A DNA stretch of 64,000 nucleotides from PSRI01 sp041484195. Lineage in GTDB: Bacteria > Bacteroidota > Bacteroidia > Chitinophagales > Chitinophagaceae. The translations under genes and the position numbers were made by a program. Positions 16,235 through 24,130 of this stretch are shown here, in pieces. Position 1 is the first letter of the stretch. Each line of letters begins with the position of its first letter. The notes below the pieces were generated by a model that saw only the letters and a program-made list of their open reading frames with translations, was not told the DNA's origin and ran no database searches. The DNA lies in assembly GCA_041484195.1 (NCBI GenBank), contig JBGPHC010000002.1, forward strand, positions 62,001-126,000, read 5' to 3'.

Positions 16235-17674
16235 ATGGAACACCAGATATACGATTTCCCTGGCGACAAAGAGCTTGAGCTCCGGATTCAATTTGTGATA
16301 GAATTCATGCTCAAGCATGTGGATCGTTTTGACCAATATGAGGCCTCCTGGCCCCGGAATGAGGACGCCAGTGAAGGATTCAGGGAAAAAATATTGACTG
16401 AATTTGCATTGCTGCTATTTCTAGGGAAGCGGGTATCGGACAAAAATTCTGAACTGGTTAAATATTTGGAATTCGCCATCACTAAGATTGAACCGCTGAT
16501 CAGGAACAGGAAGAATTTTGAAGCTATCCTTCGCAGACCTTCGGCATGCACCACTTTGGGACTAGGCCATATTTTTCTGAAAGCTGCCGAGTCCGGAAAC
16601 GCAGATTGGGACCTCCTCTTAGAACAGGCCATTGGATTGGGTTTTGACCAACTTGCCGAAAGACAACCCTTCCGGTATCTTGATAGTGCATGGGTAAACA
16701 GGTTATTGGGTCTTCCAGTCTCATTTAACCAGGAAGACATCCTTCCCTTTTCCATTGTCAATGGCAGGAACCATCCGGCTTTCATGACAGTGAATGATGC
16801 CTATGTATTTACACATACACTCATGTACCTGACGGATTTCGGAAAACAACAGCCCGGCAATGGCATTAATATAAGAAAGATTCAAGAAACCATTAACGCA
16901 TCGATTCTCTGGCAATTAGCAGATGAAAATTTTGATTTATTGGGCGAGTTCCTGGCATGCCATGTTTTTTTGAATGATGCCTGGAATGAATATTCATATG
17001 GAGCCTGGCAATATTTGTGCAGTGTCTGGGATCGATTGTCATTCCTGCCCGGACCGGCATTTGAACAGCAAGTGTACCTGCAGGCTGGTGAACTGGAAAA
17101 ATCTGCTTATGCATTTAAGGAAACCTATCATACCAACCTGGTTGGTGCATTGCTTTGTATTGCACTACTGGCCAGGAAGAAAATAGCTGCGCCAATCCTG
17201 CAGCTCGAAAGTCCGGGATCAGAAATTCATGGCAGGCTTAAGAAATATCTGACTGAATTGCCAGAAAATGAAATCGAATACAGAGTCAATCCGGCTTTTA
17301 GAGATAAATCAGTTCTGATGGAAAGCATCAGAAAACTCATTCCCCATAATTCCTGCAAATGGCTCCCCATGTTGATTGAAGGCCCAGATGTTGAAAATGA
17401 AAAAATAAAAAGATTATTAGAACTCAATCTAATCCTCTGTGTGCGGAAATACGAATTGAAAATCCTCCATGAATCTCTGCTGGCCTATATAGAAATATCG
17501 GGAGCCCCTGACTATTTGATGTTAACCTGCCTTGATTTCCTGGCATTTCAGGAATTCGGCTCTTCCGATAATTTAGAGAAAGAAGATTCCTCAATGAATA
17601 TGGCCATGTTGCAGGCGATTCAATCCATGAATAATAAATGGTTCAGCCAAAGATTCACCGTTGCTACATTTTAA
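16235..17674 (+). CDS. uncharacterised 479-aa protein, DUF6895-like
   Basis: 479 residues, mostly alpha-helical, no signal peptide or membrane helix. The motif DAYVFTHTLMYLTDFG near residues 188-203 and the preceding ACTTLGLGHIFLKAA recall a family labelled DUF6895, better known from actinobacteria; I make this match from memory and hold it loosely. The second half (LGEFLACHVFLNDAWNEY; AYAFKETYHTNLVGALLCIALL) looks like repeated helical hairpins. Function is unknown. It is an isolated gene whose only same-strand neighbour is the 95-aa protein; the convergent ABC exporter operon follows. A product related to natural-product or peptide modification is possible but not shown. Confidence 0.65.
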   Translation: MEHQIYDFPGDKELELRIQFVIEFMLKHVDRFDQYEASWPRNEDASEGFREKILTEFALLLFLGKRVSDKNSELVKYLEFAITKIEPLIRNRKNFEAILRRPSACTTLGLGHIFLKAAESGNADWDLLLEQAIGLGFDQLAERQPFRYLDSAWVNRLLGLPVSFNQEDILPFSIVNGRNHPAFMTVNDAYVFTHTLMYLTDFGKQQPGNGINIRKIQETINASILWQLADENFDLLGEFLACHVFLNDAWNEYSYGAWQYLCSVWDRLSFLPGPAFEQQVYLQAGELEKSAYAFKETYHTNLVGALLCIALLARKKIAAPILQLESPGSEIHGRLKKYLTELPENEIEYRVNPAFRDKSVLMESIRKLIPHNSCKWLPMLIEGPDVENEKIKRLLELNLILCVRKYELKILHESLLAYIEISGAPDYLMLTCLDFLAFQEFGSSDNLEKEDSSMNMAMLQAIQSMNNKWFSQRFTVATF

Positions 17675-17726
17675 TCAATCCTTGTTCGATTGAAGTTGAA
17701 TGAAAATGAGAGATCCCCGGAGCGGT

Positions 17727-18566
17727 CTAGCTGAGGATATCCTTTTTCCTGAAGATGGCAATCGCGGAACCGGTAAATACAATGATATGCAATAGCAGGA
17801 TACCCGCCGACCAGGCAATACTGCCATAGCGAAGTGGCTGGTCAAAAAACCCTTTCCAGCCAATCATGTGATAGGTGAATAAATAGGGTTTGATATTTCT
17901 GAAAAAAGGAATATCCATCGTAGTGAGAATGGTAAATACAATCACGATGCTCATGGTGGCAACGATTGGTCCAATAGAATTCTCAGCGAAAATGGAAAGG
18001 AAAAATGCCAGAGAAGCTACGGCGAACATGGCAATGGCAGCAAATCCAAAGGCCGCGAAATATCTCCATAAGATATCTGCTTTCGCTAATACGATCACCT
18101 GTTCACTCTTCATGATCAGGAGATCACCTCTTCCAAATATGAGAAGAGAGCCAAGTAAAGACAAGATCGCCATCCATAAAAGCAATAGCAGGGTATAAAA
18201 CAATGCCGCGAAGAATTTGCTCAGCAATAACTTTTCGCGACTCACGGGTTTGGTGATCAGCATACGAAGGGTTCCCATATTAGCCTCACCGGCCACCATG
18301 TCCCCGGCAACCAATGCTATCAAAAGTGGAATATGGATCAGCAGAGTCTGCAGGATGATAAAGCAGACAAAATAGCCATTGAGTATGGTACCGCTCACAT
18401 CAAAGTTTTGGGAAAGGCCCTGCATCACGAAATCCAGGTAGGTCTTTCCATCTACAAAGAGCGCGAGTTGAATCAGGAACACAATAGCCGCGATGGCCAC
18501 AAACGCGATATAGGTTCTTGACCTCCTGAATATCTTGAATAATTCAATCCGCAATAGTGTCCACAT
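17727..18566 (-). CDS. ABC-2 type transporter permease
   Basis: 279 residues, six predicted membrane helices, the first at about residues 19-39. MWTLLRIELFKIFRRSRTYI is the basic cytoplasmic start typical of ABC-2 permeases, and DMVAGEANMGTLRMLITKPVSREKLLLSK is their conserved cytoplasmic loop. It forms the membrane half of the exporter whose ATPase is encoded just upstream; the start lies inside the ATPase gene (23-nt overlap), giving translational coupling. Relatives belong to the ABC-2 or bacitracin/sodium-export group; the substrate is unknown. Confidence 0.88.
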   Translation of the reverse strand: MWTLLRIELFKIFRRSRTYIAFVAIAAIVFLIQLALFVDGKTYLDFVMQGLSQNFDVSGTILNGYFVCFIILQTLLIHIPLLIALVAGDMVAGEANMGTLRMLITKPVSREKLLLSKFFAALFYTLLLLLWMAILSLLGSLLIFGRGDLLIMKSEQVIVLAKADILWRYFAAFGFAAIAMFAVASLAFFLSIFAENSIGPIVATMSIVIVFTILTTMDIPFFRNIKPYLFTYHMIGWKGFFDQPLRYGSIAWSAGILLLHIIVFTGSAIAIFRKKDILS

Positions 18567-19476
18567 GCTGGTTGCCTGAAGTTAATGATAAGAAATATTC
18601 TTCCAGTGCATGCCTCGGTTGAATCGAAAGGATCCCGATCCCCATGTCCACCAATTGTTGTGTAAGCAGTGGCACTTGTTCCTGGTTCATCCTAAACACT
18701 ATGCCCTTTTTGCCACCCGATTGCAGGTATTCATTCCATGAACTGGCCCGTATCCGAACCAACGCCGCCTCATTGTCAGTGGTATTCAGCTCCACCAGCA
18801 TCCTCGTGGGCCCGAGAAGGTCCTTGACATCACCTTCCACAATCTTTTTCCCCTTATCGATGATAAGCATGCGGGTCGCGATCTGTTCCATTTCACTCAA
18901 GAGATGGGAAGAGACCAATACCGTCTTTTTCTGGTCCCTGCTGAGGTGCAGGATCAAATTCCGGATATCCGCTATTCCCTGCGGGTCAAGACCGTTAGTG
19001 GGTTCATCCAGTATGATCAGTTTCGGATCATGCACAAGTGCAACGGCAATGCCCAAACGCTGTTTCATTCCCTGGGAATAAGTTTCCACCCTGCTATGTG
19101 CCCTGGCGGAAAGTCCAACCCGGTCCAGTTGTTCCATAATCTTCGGCTTCGAAAAGCCGATGCCGCTGAGTCTTGCGAAGATTGACAGGTTTTCATAACC
19201 CGTGAGATATTTGTACAGGTCCGGGCGCTCAATGACCGCGCCCACTTCCCTTAATATCGATGCCCGATTGGTAGCCAGGTCTCTTCCAAAGATTTCGATC
19301 TTGCCGGAGCTGGGATTGATCAGGGTGAGTAGCATTCTGATAGTTGTGGATTTGCCTGCGCCGTTTTGGCCGAGGAAGCCATAAATGTCGGCTTCGCGGA
19401 CGGAAAATGAAATATCATCCACCGCCTTGATCTCCTTAAAATGCTTTGACAAAGAAAAAACCTGGATGATTAACAT
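18544..19476 (-). CDS. ABC transporter ATP-binding protein
   Basis: 310-residue nucleotide-binding subunit. Walker A GQNGAGKST near residue 37, signature YSQGMKQRL, Walker B LIILDEPTNGLDP and H-loop SSHLLSEME are all intact. The extra 80 residues at the C-terminus are the regulatory domain typical of this drug or lantibiotic-export-like group. ATG 19476 (MLIIQVFSLSKHF) is chosen over 19521 because it gives the normal NBD start. It is the first gene of a two-gene operon with the permease. Confidence 0.9.
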   Translation of the reverse strand: MLIIQVFSLSKHFKEIKAVDDISFSVREADIYGFLGQNGAGKSTTIRMLLTLINPSSGKIEIFGRDLATNRASILREVGAVIERPDLYKYLTGYENLSIFARLSGIGFSKPKIMEQLDRVGLSARAHSRVETYSQGMKQRLGIAVALVHDPKLIILDEPTNGLDPQGIADIRNLILHLSRDQKKTVLVSSHLLSEMEQIATRMLIIDKGKKIVEGDVKDLLGPTRMLVELNTTDNEAALVRIRASSWNEYLQSGGKKGIVFRMNQEQVPLLTQQLVDMGIGILSIQPRHALEEYFLSLTSGNQHVDTIAD

Positions 19477-19910
19477 AATGCAATGTATAAATTGCTGATC
19501 ATCTGCTGTAAAAATAATCAATCCGGAAAAAGGTTGAATTTATTGATATATGTCAACAAGATTTATGCAATTAAAGTTTGTTTTATTGAAAAAGTTCTGC
19601 CTAAATTTGTTGCAATAAATCCACCCATTGAGACTGTAATTCCATTCTTCTCCGGGTTTCTCCTACTCAAAACCGGGACATTAATTTTAAAACCTTTTCC
19701 TGCACAACCTGGATAAATTCAACATTCGTAGTATTAGGCTTCAATCATAACCATTCGCCGTTTCACTGTTTCCATTCCTTCCAAAAACCGCACCCAGATT
19801 AAATCCTGCTTTCCTTCGAGCAACTTTTTCAATATCGTGGATGAAGACCGTCAGACGCATAGCCAGAAGAAACCGATTGGACAATTGTAAAACCTCTCAA
19901 ACCACAAGGA
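19477..19910. other. intergenic region with a candidate promoter
   Basis: 434 nt between divergent genes. A good Bacteroidota promoter match on the plus strand, TTTG (19577-19580), 21 nt, TAAATTTG (19602-19609), faces the T9SS gene at 19911 but would leave a leader of about 290 nt. No ORF in the region looks real and no strong hairpin was found. Confidence 0.4.
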
Positions 19911-21347
19911 ATGAAAAAGTTGTTTACCCTAAACACTTTGCTTTTCACCATGTTTTTCCTTACTGATACGCAGGCGCAGATCAGTGAAAAATTCAATACG
20001 CGCCCATTGGCGCCATCCCTCCCCGATGTGAGGCCTTATTTGGAAGGACAGTGTTGGCATTTCGAAGACATGGATATTAATCAAAACGGCCTTCCCGCAT
20101 TTGAGGGTGATGGCAGCATCGTAAGCGGCCCCGCCTCCAGTTCCAGTCAAATTACGGGATTCTTCACGCCACTGCTGGATATCCCCGGAAGTATGGACCT
20201 ATTCTTCAAATACAAATTCAATGGAAATATCAGCCAGAGAAGCTGGTTCAAATTATACCTTACCAATTACAACAACGAGGTTTTTCAACTGCTGGACAGC
20301 GTGGAAGTGACCGGATCCGATGGAAGTACTGTTTACGTCTATAACAAGACCCTTAGCGGGCTTCCTTCCGGAGTTTACAAACTGTTCTGGAATTACCAGG
20401 GAATCAATAGTGCCGTCAGTGCAGGTGTGGATGAATTTTATGAGTCTGTTCCCACTTATTATAAAACAAACTGCAACAGAGAACCTGGCGCCGAAGATGA
20501 TTTTTTTACGGGAAACAATGACTTCACTGCCAACGGCAATGTGCTCCTGAATGATTTTGATCCTGACCATGAATCCATCATGGCAGAATTGGTCACGCCT
20601 TCGGCGGATGGTGTGGTTACACTGGATCCCTCCGGCAATTTCAGCTTTACTCCCAATGCTGGATTTAAAGGCAAAATCGCCAGCTTCCAATACAGATTGA
20701 TGGATGCAGGGATGCCTCCATTGTATTCCAATACTGCCAAAGCGACTATTGATTTCTCCGTCGCTTCGACGCTACCGGTGAGATTCCTGAGTGTATCTGC
20801 AAAAACACTAAACAATGAAGTTGTACAAATAAATTGGGTTACTGAATCACAGGTCAACAACAAACAATTTGAAATTCAAAGAAGCATAGTAGGCGGATCA
20901 GATTTCAAAACGATTGGCCTGCTTTTTTCCGTGGATGAAAACAATGGCTCAATGAAGTCATATCATTTTAGGGATGACCTGAAAGGAATTGCGGTGAAAA
21001 ATATATTTTATCGCATCAAGCAGGTGGATATAGATGGGAAATACAGTTATAGTAAAGTGGTAATAGTGGATCTTAATGAATCGGAGAACGCCAATCTGGT
21101 CAGGATTAGTCCCAATCCCGTATCAGGTAGTTTCAATATCGGCTTAGAGGGGAAAAGTAAACTGACAAGCCTTAGGATCGTTGATATTTGGGGCAAACAA
21201 ATTTATAAGAAATCAGTACGAGGCCTTAATAACACAACCCTTACACTTAATACCCATGTTGCAGGAATGGATCATCCGGGAATGTACATGGTTGAAATGA
21301 TCTATGACGATGGTAGCAAAATTGTCAGGAAGATATTGAAGAAATAA
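19911..21347 (+). CDS. T9SS-exported protein with cadherin-like/Ig-like domain and type A sorting domain
   Basis: 478 residues: signal peptide (residues 1-23, ending TDTQAQ); a beta-sandwich region about 30-190; a short Ig/VCBS-like unit with LNDFDPDHE and GVVTLDPSGNFSFTPNAGFKG about 200-285; an FnIII-like module that starts PVRFLSVSAKTLNNEVVQINWVTES; and a C-terminal T9SS domain (ISPNPVSGSFNI ... GMYMVEMIYDDGSKIVRKILKK). It is thus carried to the cell surface by the type IX system. A likely adhesive or matrix role is inferred only from architecture. A strong terminator follows at 21382-21406. Confidence 0.85.
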   Translation: MKKLFTLNTLLFTMFFLTDTQAQISEKFNTRPLAPSLPDVRPYLEGQCWHFEDMDINQNGLPAFEGDGSIVSGPASSSSQITGFFTPLLDIPGSMDLFFKYKFNGNISQRSWFKLYLTNYNNEVFQLLDSVEVTGSDGSTVYVYNKTLSGLPSGVYKLFWNYQGINSAVSAGVDEFYESVPTYYKTNCNREPGAEDDFFTGNNDFTANGNVLLNDFDPDHESIMAELVTPSADGVVTLDPSGNFSFTPNAGFKGKIASFQYRLMDAGMPPLYSNTAKATIDFSVASTLPVRFLSVSAKTLNNEVVQINWVTESQVNNKQFEIQRSIVGGSDFKTIGLLFSVDENNGSMKSYHFRDDLKGIAVKNIFYRIKQVDIDGKYSYSKVVIVDLNESENANLVRISPNPVSGSFNIGLEGKSKLTSLRIVDIWGKQIYKKSVRGLNNTTLTLNTHVAGMDHPGMYMVEMIYDDGSKIVRKILKK

Positions 21348-21381
21348 AAGTTTATAGAGGTTGTGAATTCCTAATCGGAAG

Positions 21382-21406
21382 AGCCCCCTTTTCTAAGGGG
21401 GCTTTA
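21382..21406 (+). terminator. intrinsic terminator after T9SS gene
   Basis: AGCCCCCTT (21382-21390), 4-nt loop, AAGGGGGCT (21395-21403), then a short T stretch. Perfect 9-bp GC-rich stem 35 nt after the stop codon. Confidence 0.88.
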
Positions 21407-21568
21407 AAAGAAAAAGATTAACTTGATATAGAACCTTGAAAGAGTATTAAATTAGAGTATCAACCCTTACCGATCCCCTGAGTCCAATTTGATCTCCTTT
21501 GAATGAACCGGATGTCCTGTTTTAACCATTGTCCGTGCCCAGTAATTTTCATCATCAAATTCACGACA

Positions 21569-22258
21569 ATGAAAAAATTCATCGGTAAGTTACAATTGCT
21601 GTCTTGTATTATTTTGTTTGGATTCGGCTTGTATGTCCCCGCTTACGCGAAGGGAAAGCCAGCGGAATGCTGCCTGTTCAGTTGGTCTGAAGATTCTTCT
21701 GGTTCCGTGCCTGTTGAAATCGCCGATTTTGGGGGGCAATCACTCAACAACAGGAAAATCGCGGTCTGGTGCCAGGCAAAGATCAATCCCGGTTATAGCA
21801 TCACTGTTGAACATAGCCGAAATGGAAGTGATTTTAATGCCATCGGTACCTTTCCGAACAGTGAGGAAATGACTCATTTTTCACTGGTTGATGAAAGGCC
21901 GGTACACAACACGAATTATTATCGATTGAAGATAACCGATGCCAGGGGAAGGACTAATTATTCCAAACTGATGGTGGTGCAGCTTTACCGAACCAGCACC
22001 TTGTCTCTGGTGAGTGTTACACCCAGTCCCACTCTAAATGACATTCACATAAACGTGCAACTGAAAGACCGCGCTTTTGTGAGTATGAAGATTAAGGATG
22101 AGTCGGGGCAGGAGCTCATGAAGAAGAGAATTCAGGGTGTGGAAGGGCTGAACCAATACCAATTGGAAGGGAGTGGTAAAATGTCGCCCGGAAATTATTT
22201 CCTGGAAATTGTTGTGAACAATACAGAAACCCTGATCGTTCCCCTGATCAAGAGTTAA
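21569..22258 (+). CDS. small T9SS-type secreted protein
   Basis: 229 residues from ATG 21569 (MKKFIGKLQLLSCIILFGFGL), a signal peptide; the longer frame from 21503 adds a non-hydrophobic start and is rejected. The mature part has an FnIII-like strand pattern (ADFGGQSLNNRKIAVWCQAKINPGYSITVEHS, with NYYRLKITDARGRTNYSKLMVV). It ends in a degenerate sorting domain (TPSPTLNDIHINVQ ... GNYFLEIVVNNTETLIVPLIKS). It shares the terminal two-domain plan of the 478-aa protein upstream, suggesting duplication of the module. A terminator follows at 22309-22345. Confidence 0.8.
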   Translation: MKKFIGKLQLLSCIILFGFGLYVPAYAKGKPAECCLFSWSEDSSGSVPVEIADFGGQSLNNRKIAVWCQAKINPGYSITVEHSRNGSDFNAIGTFPNSEEMTHFSLVDERPVHNTNYYRLKITDARGRTNYSKLMVVQLYRTSTLSLVSVTPSPTLNDIHINVQLKDRAFVSMKIKDESGQELMKKRIQGVEGLNQYQLEGSGKMSPGNYFLEIVVNNTETLIVPLIKS

Positions 22259-22308
22259 ACCGAAAGAGTAGCGTTTTCCGAAATACCCCGTTTGAGATTA
22301 GCCAAACA

Positions 22309-22345
22309 TAGCGTAGGAAGTTTTTTCCTGCGCTATTTTATTTTC
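22309..22345 (+). terminator. intrinsic terminator between convergent genes
   Basis: TAGCGTAGGAA pairs with TTCCTGCGCTA (22309-22335, one G-T pair), followed by TTTTATTTTC. It lies 50 nt after the T9SS gene stop and overlaps the very end of the minus-strand regulator gene, so it may serve both directions. Confidence 0.8.
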
Positions 22346-22628
22346 TGGACTTGAGATATGTCTGGAGATCCTGAACGTATTCTTCAAAAGCTCTTCTCCC
22401 CTTTGGCGTGATCTTGCAAATTGTTTGTGGGTAATTGTCCTTGTATTGTTTCACTACTTCAATATATCCTGCTTCCTTCAATTTTGTGATCTGGACGCTC
22501 AGATTGCCTGCCGTGGCATTGGTCTTTTCTTTGAAATAATTAAATTCAGCTTCTTTCACGCCAATGAGCAGAGAAATGATCGCCAGTCTCAACTGGGAAT
22601 GTAATATGGGATCCAGGTCTTTAAACAT
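22338..22628 (-). CDS. winged-helix transcriptional regulator
   Basis: 96 residues forming a single winged-helix domain of the HTH_34 type: LDPILHSQLRLAIISLLIGV, then the recognition region NATAGNLSVQITKLKEAGYIEVVKQYKD, and the wing TICKITPKGRRAFEEYVQDL. No effector domain is present. Such regulators are usually encoded beside a membrane protein like its upstream neighbour, which overlaps it by 8 nt. It is the last gene of a transcript that may begin with the TonB receptor at 26386; that would make it a local regulator of this locus. Confidence 0.88.
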   Translation of the reverse strand: MFKDLDPILHSQLRLAIISLLIGVKEAEFNYFKEKTNATAGNLSVQITKLKEAGYIEVVKQYKDNYPQTICKITPKGRRAFEEYVQDLQTYLKSRK

Positions 22629-23211
22629 GCATGTTCAGCTTTCTGTATTGTCTTTTTAATAAATGACCAGGTATGATGTAGCTGATCAATATGGCCAGGC
22701 CGCACAGTAATATATTATAGTCAATTGGTGTGAAGGTTGAAATCAAAGCCAGACACCAACTGCCAATTGCGCCCCATATCAGTGGGTAGAATTTCAACAC
22801 CCTCCCAGTTACGAAGCAGCCCAAAGCATACAGCATCATGTAAAAGGTATAGCAACCCTCCCATCCAAATCTTACAAACGCGAAATCGAATAAAATATAT
22901 GAAACCACGATGGCGATCCAAAGATTGTCCAGACTCTCGCTCACATAGGTTTTCGCTTTCTTATGCCCGCGTTCCTTTACACCATGATAAATGGAGAATA
23001 TGATCCCTATGAACGTGATGTTCCAAATGAGGTAGTGATAAGGGTATTGAACCAGTACTTTTAATACAAATTGCCCTATACAGCCAATGAATACGAGCCA
23101 GCCCCAAAGCAGAAAATAATAACTGTTATCCGCCACCGTGGACTTTGTTTTTTCGATCATCGCCTGAATGACCCGGATGCTGTCCTCAGGAGAAAAATTT
23201 TCATTTTGCAT
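22621..23211 (-). CDS. membrane protein paired with winged-helix regulator
   Basis: 196 residues from ATG 23211 (MQNENFSPEDSIRVIQAMIEKTKS); an alternative in-frame start lies 21 nt upstream. Five to six hydrophobic helices (YYFLLWGWLVFIGCIGQFVL, YHYLIWNITFIGIIFSIY, and four more) follow a short cytosolic N-terminus. The family is uncharacterised; in Bacteroidota such proteins repeatedly occur with HTH_34 regulators. The 8-nt overlap with the regulator suggests translational coupling and a sensor or anchor role for the pair, which is inference. Confidence 0.75.
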   Translation of the reverse strand: MQNENFSPEDSIRVIQAMIEKTKSTVADNSYYFLLWGWLVFIGCIGQFVLKVLVQYPYHYLIWNITFIGIIFSIYHGVKERGHKKAKTYVSESLDNLWIAIVVSYILFDFAFVRFGWEGCYTFYMMLYALGCFVTGRVLKFYPLIWGAIGSWCLALISTFTPIDYNILLCGLAILISYIIPGHLLKRQYRKLNMHV

Positions 23212-23425
23212 TTTTATAATTTTATCATACAAGGAATGAAGGCACTAAATACGGAATTCCGGCTTTACGGTATATTCATATCCCCCGGTTCTGACCATCG
23301 CCAACTGTTCGCCGGTGGAAGTATGAGCCACTGACCTGACTCCATTGCCAAACCTAATTCAAATAGCAAATGATCAGTGGCCCTTTATTGATATTAACCC
23401 ACTTATACAATTTCAGTGTTATCAA

Positions 23426-24079
23426 CTATTTGCACAGGGAATAAAAATATTTAGTTGTTGAAAGGCCCCATTGAGGAGAAATGCTGGATTCAGGCTTAAA
23501 ACTTTCATATTTTTTTATGGCTGCCTCAAATAAGGCCTTGGCTTCGGTCTTGCTTCCTCCATATTGTTCCGGCGTATAAAATTTGTCTTGCCCTTCCAGT
23601 AAAAACGTCCTGGGGTTCTCGGGATTCAGTTCTTTGGCCTTAGCCAGTGCTTCAGTTGCCTCCGGTCCGTTTGTCTGCCAGCGATTCATAGGATCCGCCA
23701 TCAACCTGAGGGTAGCGATCATCTTTTTGACGATATAGATTTCAGAATTCTTTCCCGCCAGTTCTTCGGCCTTCTTGATTAATACTTCTGACTTGTCGGC
23801 GATTGGATCAATGACTGAGGGGCCTGGCGTTTGCCCGTTCGATAGCATGTATCCCGATCTGGCACTCAATAAGGCAGCATAGTAATAGGGAAGCCATTGG
23901 TTCTTTTCGGCTTCTCCTATGCGCTGGAAGGAATTAGCCAGATCAATCAGTCCGGCTGGTGTCGTCGTGCTGTCAACGGCGACCATCTTGGATTCCATCG
24001 TCTTGACATATTTGTCGCTTTGGCCCACAACACTCAATGAGGTTATGAAGGCTAGTAAAATCACAAATACCTGTTTCAT
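23426..24079 (-). CDS. exported TPR-like protein
   Basis: 217 residues with a signal peptide (MKQVFVILLAFITSLSVVGQ). The mature part is helical with tetratricopeptide-like spacing: AGLIDLANSFQRIGEAEKNQWLPYYYAALLSA, then ATEALAKAKELNPENPRTFLLEGQ and KALFEAAIKKYES. Relatives are annotated as hypothetical or TPR proteins. It lies 51 nt after the TonB receptor on the same strand, so a periplasmic helper role for the receptor is possible. Confidence 0.75.
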   Translation of the reverse strand: MKQVFVILLAFITSLSVVGQSDKYVKTMESKMVAVDSTTTPAGLIDLANSFQRIGEAEKNQWLPYYYAALLSARSGYMLSNGQTPGPSVIDPIADKSEVLIKKAEELAGKNSEIYIVKKMIATLRLMADPMNRWQTNGPEATEALAKAKELNPENPRTFLLEGQDKFYTPEQYGGSKTEAKALFEAAIKKYESFKPESSISPQWGLSTTKYFYSLCK

Positions 24080-24130
24080 TTTGATTTATTTTGGTTTTTT
24101 AAATTAATTCAAAATAAGTCAGTCAGCTTT

